The notes below the pieces were generated by a model, which saw only the letters and a program-made list of their open reading frames with translations, was not told the DNA's origin and did not search any database. DNA of 64,000 nucleotides from Phallus indusiatus (lineage: Eukaryota > Basidiomycota > Agaricomycetes > Phallales > Phallaceae), in NCBI GenBank assembly GCA_027605045.1, contig JAQFWX010000012.1, positions 818,930 through 882,929 of the forward strand. The letters run 5' to 3'. The translations under genes and the position numbers were made by a program. Numbering within the stretch: the stretch's first letter is position 1; each line of letters starts with the position of its first letter. Shown piece after piece: positions 56,440 to 64,000 of the stretch.

Positions 56440-59400
56440 ATGCGACCTCTGAATCCGGGGATTGGTAGCGTCGACATTGATAGAAGCTCTGTGACGCCCA
56501 ATAGAGACGTGAAAATGAACGTGAGGACGCAACAAAACAACGAGGCGATGTGTATTGAATTGAGAAATGTGGTTCAAATGACGCCCAAGCGCAGCTTTTC
56601 ACCTTCCCAAATCTCAATCGCAGGGCTCAGTGTTACAAGCTTTAACGATATCTCTTTCATGGCTACTTCAACAGAGGGTATTAAAGTTTCTGGTAATTAT
56701 GGAGTTTTTCATCCAAGTTCCATTTTATCTCATCCAAGAATGAAGATGTTTGCTTGACTAAATCTTCACAACGATGGAAACCCAACCCCAAGTTCCAGAT
56801 AATGATTAAGTACGGCAGCGAGGAAAAGACAAGCAAGTTTGAAAAAGGTGATTCCTGCATAACCTGGGACGAGTCTTTCTTTTTGTACGTCAAAGACTAC
56901 AATCCTTCAATGTCATTTTACATTTCAATGTAGTGCCGGTCAAGTCACTGAACACAATCGCTTGACTTTTACTGTTTATCAAAAACGATTTGCAAAGGAT
57001 ATCACAACTGACTCGTGCAACTGCCGGGTCATTGATCTACTCGAGATGCAAAACAGTTCTGGTCAGTTCGATCATCGGAAGCATCGCCATTAGCGTGTCA
57101 CTCACATGATCGCAGGATCATGTAAATTAGACATTGCTGAAAAGTGTCAATTGACATTCAAGATCGAGAAATCGTCCGACGTCGTTTTGGAAGCGGTACA
57201 ACAAGCAATAGACGGGTCAGGAAACCTAAGGAATCTGGAAGTCTCAACTGAGGCTGCCATTTTTACCACCTCCGCGGTGCAAGTCTACAGTGATAATGAG
57301 AAGACGTGGTCGTCGTTCCTCGACAAATTTGAGGTTTTTATGGGGGTAATAGATGAAATTTCCGAGGTAGTTCCGTTAGCAAACATGCCTTCTTCCTTTT
57401 CTAAAGTGATTTTCCAGATAAGCCCGTATGTGAAGGTGGCGTGGAGTATACTGTCTGCTATTCCCAAGGTAGAAGCATGTTATTTTTCTCGTCGACATAC
57501 CGAGCTACATATATTAAATCTGTTAGACGATCATCGCGAAGAAAAAACGGGACGACAAGATTAAACAGCTATGTGACAAACTCGAGGACGTTTACAACTA
57601 CATTACGGATGCGAAACGGCTACCTGAACTTACCAAGGCCCAATTTAAGACACTTACTTTGGTGGTTCGGCAAACCACTGAATGCGCGTATTTTATACGA
57701 GCATACTGTACTGAAGATATAGGTTGTTGTTTTCTCGTATCTTGTAATTGTGCAATCGAGTCTGATTTTCGAGTTCTAGTCCGGAACACATTGAAAGGAA
57801 TCATGGGCAGTGTGGATCACAAGATCCAAGACTTCAATGACACGTTTGATCGCCTTATGGAAGTTATGAAAAATTCGGTCAATCTTGAAACGAGCATTGT
57901 GACACTTCGTGTAAAAGAGTGTGTTGATAAATTAGGTATATTTACATCAATCAAATACCATCATCACTTATTCAAAATCTCGCCGTTTCGCTATAAGATC
58001 TCAAGGACATGCTCTATAGCGGCAGCTACCCTGAACCTGGAAAACAATGCCTACCCGGAACTCGTGAAACGTTCATCGAAGATATACTGAACCATATCAA
58101 CAACGACGCATCACCACAGGTTCTTGTCGTAAGCGGACAAGCGGGAGTAGGGAAGTCCACAATGGCGCATACCATCGCTGGAATGTTCAAAGAACAAAAC
58201 CGACTCGGGTCCATGTTCTGTTTCAACAGGAGTTTTCCAAACAAGCGGAACTGTCTTTTTAGCACCATATCGCGCGACTTAGCAGATAGCGATGCCTCGT
58301 GGCGAAAAGGATTGACCGAGATTGTCACTGATAACACTGCAATTCAGAAGACTGAAGATCCCGAAACGCAATTCAACGAATTTATTATCAAGCCTTCCAA
58401 AAACGTAGCAACTATTGGGCCGGTAGTTATCGTTGTGGACGCGCTGGACGAAAGCGGAGACCGTAGCGAACGTGAAAAAATCTTGGAAATCCTTTTTAGC
58501 AGGTGGACGGAGCTTCCGAAAAACTATCGTATAATTGTCACCACCTGTCCTGAACAGGACATCGAGTTACAATGCGAAAAATCTGATATTTCGCGTAAAC
58601 GAATGGACGATATTGGCTCATATGAAACGTATCACGATATCCAAGCCTATGTCTCGGGACGTCTGGATCGAATATCGTCAACTCTGGACAGCATAGACAA
58701 AGACTGGCGCAGTATACTAGCCAAGCACGCTCAAGGCCTTTTCCAATGGGCTGAGACAGCTTGCAGGTTCATTGATCCTACCATCATAGATGAAGAACTC
58801 ATACGGGAAAAATGGGGAACTTGCATGTCAAAGTCTTTCTCGTCACTATATGATCTATATCATCAGATTATATTCAGCCAACCAGAATCCCGGCACCCTA
58901 GGTTCAAAGAAAAATTCAAGACAGTCGTAGGCGCTATTATAACTGCACAAGAGCCCCTCTCAATGGACACGCTACAAAATATCTTTCAGGATATTATAAA
59001 TATCAAGTCAACGCTCGGCCCGTTCGGTTCATTGTTTTATGGGGTTCATGATTCTTCCGATTCTACTCTGGTACAACCTCTTCACACCTCGTTATTCGAT
59101 TTTTTCAAGACCGAAAAAATCTCTGAGAACGACCAACAAGTTGGCGAAAAAATAAATGAGTACTACATCAACACGTCAGACCAAAGCCAGATGACTCTCA
59201 GTTGTCTCAAAGTGATGAATCGGATGCTCTGCTTCAATATTTGTCACCTTGAAACATCGCACCTGCGCAACAGAAATGTGCCCGATTTCAATTCACGCGT
59301 CAAGAAAGCCATTCCGTTCCATTTGTTTTATTCATGTCGTTTTTGGACCATTCATCTCCGGAACTCACCTGTTAGCGGAGAACTGATTCTTGCAATCCGA

Positions 59401-62110
59401 ACATTGATGAATGACAAACTGATGTATTATTTTGAGGCGCTAAGTTTGCTAGGGTTGTTACAGATTGGTTGGGAGGGAAATTGCGTAGCAATGCGAGAAA
59501 TAGTCAATTGGTGTAAAGTGGGTGATCCTTTACCTGTTACAGTTTTTGATAGCTGAGACAGGTAATAGCATCATCATGTGGATGGTGATCTGGCTGAAAA
59601 TGCGATGGATGCGTTGAGGTTTGTATTTGATTTCGGAAACATAATAGAAGAAAGCATACCACATCTATATATCTCGGCACTTCCCCTCGCGCCTCGGAGT
59701 TCGTTTGTATCGAGAAAGTATCTTGAAAGGTATCCTGGGCTGTTCACGTTCGATGTTGGTGAACCTGTCAGCTCTTCACGCAAAATTGTATTCATGCAAA
59801 AAAATGATTATTGTTCTTACTCCCGCAAGACGTTTGCCTTTTCTCCGAAAGGCGAATGTGTTGCAATCGGGTTTGACTTCCATTTTCATGTATGGAACTA
59901 TGTAACGGGGGAGAAGGAACGTTGTCCTTCGACTAAAAAGAATTCATTTATCTCGATTTCCAGCTTCGTATTTTCCCCTGATGGTGAATTGATCTACTGC
60001 TGTATTGAGGACGGTAGTATCCTGACATGGAATATGAGGACAAAGGAAACGGAGACAGAGATGTATGAAGAAATAATCGGTGACAAGTGTCGTTATTGTG
60101 CTATCTCTCCGGACGGGCGATATATAGTTTGGCAGACGGAAAAGGAAGTACTCATATTCGATCGGCCAAGTCGTCGGGTGGTCAAACGCTTCAAAAATTT
60201 AATGGATGACTTTGCTCCTGCCATTTCTCCCAACGGAGATTGGATTGCCGTTTATGGATGGGATATTGGAAGCCCGAGGGTTGGTAGCTTCAATAATACA
60301 GTGTACACATGGGATACTAGAAACCGGACGCAGCACGTCATCCCCTGCTATGATTCACGGAATCTGGAACTCAGTAACAGCTACATTGCATTCAGCCCGA
60401 ACGAGGGTTACGCCGCGATAGAGATATGGAATCTACGGACAAACATTAAACTCACCGAAATTCAACATGGGCTGCTTGTCAGAAACATCCATCTGTCCCC
60501 TGATGATCAATATATCATATCTATCTTCCCCGGAATGTACTCGATTTGGATTGTGTCTACAGGAGAACTAATCAGTCGATCCTATGTAGATCATTTCGAA
60601 CACTGTTTAGGGTTTTCACATGATTCCAGAGCAATTGCATGGCACGCATGGGGCGATACACACTCACTTTACGTTCATCAATGGGATAGATCCATAGAAC
60701 CGATTCATCCGCACGACAATATATTTCGGCATGTGTATGGAATCTGGCAGCGGGGTTCATATCTCATCCTTTGGTATGGGACGGATCGCAATGAGCGTTG
60801 CCTCCAAGTCTCAGATATTATGACAACGATCTTTGAAGCCGAACTTCAAGCCTACGGACCTGTCGATGTTTATGCCGACGAGGAAAATGTGTGGGTGGCA
60901 TATGCCAGCAGCCGCGGACTCTGTCTCTGGTCTGAAAATGAAGGCGAGATTGTTATAGATGGATCAGCCCATTCGATCGTCGCACTTTTGTGGTTGGACA
61001 ACTATGTTATTTCGGGATGTAGAAGAACGATTTCGATATGGGATAGTCGTACCCGCCAATTGGTTTATGGTCCAATCGACTTACCGTATGATTTATATTC
61101 CCTTCTCCCCGTGCGAGGTACCCGCTTTGCTGTCAGTCTGGCTCATAGCATTTTCGATGATGATGATGATGATGATATTGAAGTAAAAGTCTGGGAATTG
61201 GAACCAGATGACAGAGTGAGGGAAATGTTTACAGTCAAATTAAAGTCTGATTATCCGATTGACGTTTCTGCCAACAAAAAACATCTCGTATGCGCGTCGG
61301 ACTGCGGTGTCGATGTATTGGATCTAACGGGAACAAGAGTGCGCTCGATTCCATTCTCACACAACCGGTCTGAAAGACGACGATCCAGCAACGGGAAGTA
61401 CATGGCCTGGGCTGATGGCGACGACATCAAACTCTTCGACGTAGACACCGAAACCTTGCTCACTAGCCCGTCGTTAGGTCGACCAGACAAAAACATTAAA
61501 TTTTGCTTCTCCAATGACTCGAAACAAGTTATAATAGTATCATCTGAGGCAAGCTCTAAGGGGCATACTGGACTTCTAGAAGTCTGGGATATACAATCCA
61601 AAGACATGATTATTCATTTCCCGCTCCCAGGACGTGCATGGATAAAAACCCTATCCTTGAATAAAAAACATCTAGTATTAGCTCAAACGTACGGGGATTG
61701 TTATGTCTGTGACTTGGATACCTGTGAGATGATGTTTCCTCTGTACGAGATTCCTTCATGGTTCGCCGCAGATGGTTCCGATATCGAGGGGTAAGTGTAG
61801 TACCACATATATTCAATGTGATTCACTCACAGAGACATTCAGAACACCGGTGTCCAACAATACGGAGACATCAAATTATGCATTAACGGCCTGGAAAAAA
61901 GCTTCATTTTCTGCTTTCGCCGAGACGGATCGCGACGGATGGGTTAGGGGTTTGCAGGGCGAGCTTTTGTTTTGGGTTCCAAAAAAGATGAGAAAACGGC
62001 TTTGGCGTCCTTGCATGGCATACATGCCGTATCGAAATTATACAAAACTAAATTTCACAAATTTCGTACACGGTACTAATTGGACACAATGTGGATGCAG
62101 AGATGACTGA
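56440..62110 (+). CDS. NLR-like receptor b2: C2-like, NACHT, WD40 (intact)
   Basis: Ten exons (introns 56693-56745, 56885-56933, 57062-57115, 57367-57417, 57469-57526, 57723-57779, 57936-57997, 59518-59568, 61791-61842) join in frame to 1727 residues. The start is MRPLNPGIGS; the N-terminus differs from the a-type and lacks two of its exons. Then come the C2-like domain (FQIMIKYGSEE, TWDESFF, LTFTVYQKRF, CQLTFKIEK), the helical region, LPGTRET, and NACHT with Walker A GQAGVGKST (from 438) and VVIVVDALDE. The sensor region reads TTCPEQ: the Arg present in the other three copies is Cys here. WD40 repeats begin near residue 899 and include a run of seven Asp codons at 61156-61176. The C-terminal tail NFTNFVHGTNWTQC is complete. 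The 51-nt intron at 57367-57417 is open in frame, so retention is possible. Role as for a1; NTPase activity may be altered. Confidence 0.88.
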
Positions 62111-64000
62111 GGGCCCAAACCGAATGTACCATAAATGCAATGTACGATGACTGTATATAATCTGTACTACTGGACAATATATACGATTGACAAAGAATGG
62201 TAATTACTTTCACATGTCTGTGTGTCGATTTTCAAGCTGAGAAGGAAGTTATAATAAGTATTATTTCGCGCGCGCTCAGAGATCTAAAAGCAAAATACAT
62301 GGACATGAAGATACAATCACAGGTTTGATGATTTCCAAAATTGGGCCAGCAATTGTGATGTTCAGACTCGAGTTAGTGTCCGCTACCGCCGTGAGCGCAT
62401 AGGTTTTCAAGCGGTTTCAGTTAAGAGCGCGCAGCAAAAATACTTGCAAAGTGCCATTGGGGCTCGACGCTAGGCAGGAAAAAGTGAATTAAATAAAATA
62501 CATTAATTCTTCTACACCCGCCCCAGGCCTTGTATGGGTTGTTCCGGGACTTGCATGCTGCGCGCTACCACATCCCCTTCACCCGGAAGCAACTTGTCCA
62601 TAATCCAGCATGAGGCTGGACCCTTCCTGTTGTCACACCTGATCCCAGAGCGCAACAACAGGAGGTAAAAACAGAGCTGGTACTGGGATGGGAGTGGGGC
62701 AGGTCGTGCTGTCCAAGTCATATTTGAACAAGCCGCGTTTGAACATTTTCGAACCTAGTTAGTCATAGTGCTGTCGCGTTGCCTGAAAGTATCTCGCCAA
62801 GCTGTGAGCGCGCGTAAAAAGACTTTGATTGCACTCCGCAAACACTATTGGCAGTTTTATTTTGTCTTGTGTAAATCAAACAGGATTGCTCGTGAAACAA
62901 GGTACGAGGATGGGCTATCCGACGCGTTTATCCTGAAACGAATGGTAAGAGCTTTCCAGAGGTGCTGTCCCGATATATGCCGCCATAAGCTTGAAGAACG
63001 AGTTAGGAAACCCTGTTCCCAGCACACTTGACCTTCTCTCTAACATGGTGTGTACCGGGCTGTTTGGGAAAAGCGTAAACTTTCTAACTCGCTAGCATGT
63101 TCTTGCAGGGTGTACTGCGCATGTATGCCAACTGACACAGAAAACCTATTAGTTCAGTTTGATCGGCCCGTCCAACGAGACGACACTTTTCAACTCGTAT
63201 GGCTGATGCGCCCGTCAACGAGATGTCTGCTTATGAGAAAATGGCGCGTATCGCTGAAGCTGTCCAGCTCAGATCCATCACTACCAAAGTTTTCGTTCGA
63301 ACGTGCGAGGATGCAAATTGAAGGAACCATCACCAGCGAACACGCCACCCTTCATGGAGGAAATAATCTTTGAGAAGGAGCAACAAATTGGCGAAAAATG
63401 CAATGAGTACAACGCAGGATCAGCCTGGTTGTCTCGAATCCATGTATTGGATGCTTTACTTCAATATTTCTCGCCTCGAAATATTACACCTGTCTAATCG
63501 GGATGCTAAAGTTCAATTCACGTTCCAAGAAACCCATTCCGCTCCATTTAGAGTATGGAAGGATATAGGCATTCAGTCGTTCATGACCAGTTACGCGGAG
63601 ACTTTGGGATGCTCTGCCTATTCGCGTCGCCGGTTTGATCCAGGCAATTTAAACCTTTGGCTTCTTCATTAAAGTCCACGGTACAGCGACTCGCCGATTA
63701 TAGAGGTATAGAGACGCATTCACAAAGAGGACGAAACACATCAGAATTGGGATCAATGTGAACGAGAAAGGTTCGTTTTCCCAGACTACCCGTTGTGAGA
63801 TGTGAGAATATGCGGCCGTCAACAACATGGACCGATGCGTCCGTCAGCACTGGTAGAATATTCGATGAAACCTACAATCCATAGATTGAGGCAGAACTAT
63901 AATGTGTAGTGATGGTTCGCGATGACATCCGCGGTCAGGAAGGGGTCGGCTTCAGTGAATGTAAACCAGAGCTGGGATAGTGGGAAGCAATGCGGGTAGT
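62111..64000. repeat. Start of the 3' block after b2, cut by the window edge
   Basis: It is collinear with the first 1.9 kb of the blocks at 36263 and 49088: noncoding flank, IQFD/WLMRPST relic (63100-63330), NACHT-WD40 relic (63355-63672), then the start of the minus-strand hydrophobic piece. Its presence implies that the array pattern continues beyond the right edge. Confidence 0.65.
63355..63672 (+). pseudogene. NACHT-WD40 gene relic (post-NACHT segment)
   Basis: Third copy of the relic seen at 37530 and 50300. FEKEQQIGEKCNEYN, then YFNISRLEILHLSNRDA, with frame changes between them. No NACHT core or WD40 repeats are attached. Confidence 0.7.

Noticed and set aside
20280..64000. The repeated blocks as copies of a retrotransposon or large DNA transposon
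   Set aside because: No transposase, reverse transcriptase or integrase motif and no terminal repeats were seen; the blocks follow the receptor genes, which points to segmental duplication.

Overview
The window looks like the nuclear genome of a basidiomycete, probably an agaricomycete. Coding sequence is interrupted by short GT-AG introns of about 50-90 nt. The conserved genes are fungal (Rrp9, a copper-fist regulator, alanine transaminase). The right two thirds is filled by large NACHT-WD40 receptors of the type that expands in mushroom-forming fungi. No transposase, reverse transcriptase, rRNA, tRNA or CRISPR array was recognised.

Left part (1-16 kb). A partial alpha/beta-hydrolase gene runs off the left edge and is followed by a decayed second copy at 4.2-5.9 kb. 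Next come two paralogous, disordered proteins of unknown function on the minus strand. A block of three well-supported genes follows: RRP9 (U3 snoRNP WD40 protein, minus, 7 exons), a copper-fist transcription factor (plus, 5 exons) that diverges from RRP9 across a 491-bp promoter region, and an alanine transaminase (minus, 3 exons) that converges on the copper-fist gene. For these three, the exon models were built base by base and each closes in frame.

Right part (16-64 kb). This is an accessory region made of a tandem array of four related receptor genes on the plus strand, called here a1 (22.1-28.2 kb), b1 (30.8-36.3 kb), a2 (43.0-49.1 kb) and b2 (56.4-62.1 kb). The inferred order is: disordered N-terminus, C2-like domain, helical region, NACHT NTPase, WD40 repeats, and a conserved C-terminal tail. 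Three copies give uninterrupted models of 1803, 1810 and 1727 residues. b1 has a net 7-bp insertion that shifts the frame in the WD40 region. a2 is a mosaic: a-type at its 5' half, b-type from the middle of NACHT through its 3' flank, as expected from unequal crossing-over. Each receptor is preceded by a related 1-2 kb flank and followed by a related 2-5 kb block full of decayed coding sequence, including pieces of further NACHT-WD40 genes. Isolated flank sequence at 16.3-18.1 kb marks the place of a receptor unit that has been lost. A hydrolase pseudogene on the opposite strand at 19.4-20.1 kb links the array to the left end.

Working view: the left genes are ordinary housekeeping or regulatory loci. 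The right side is a rapidly evolving NLR-like cluster, plausibly for non-self recognition, shaped by duplication, recombination and decay. The function of the receptors is inferred from their architecture only.
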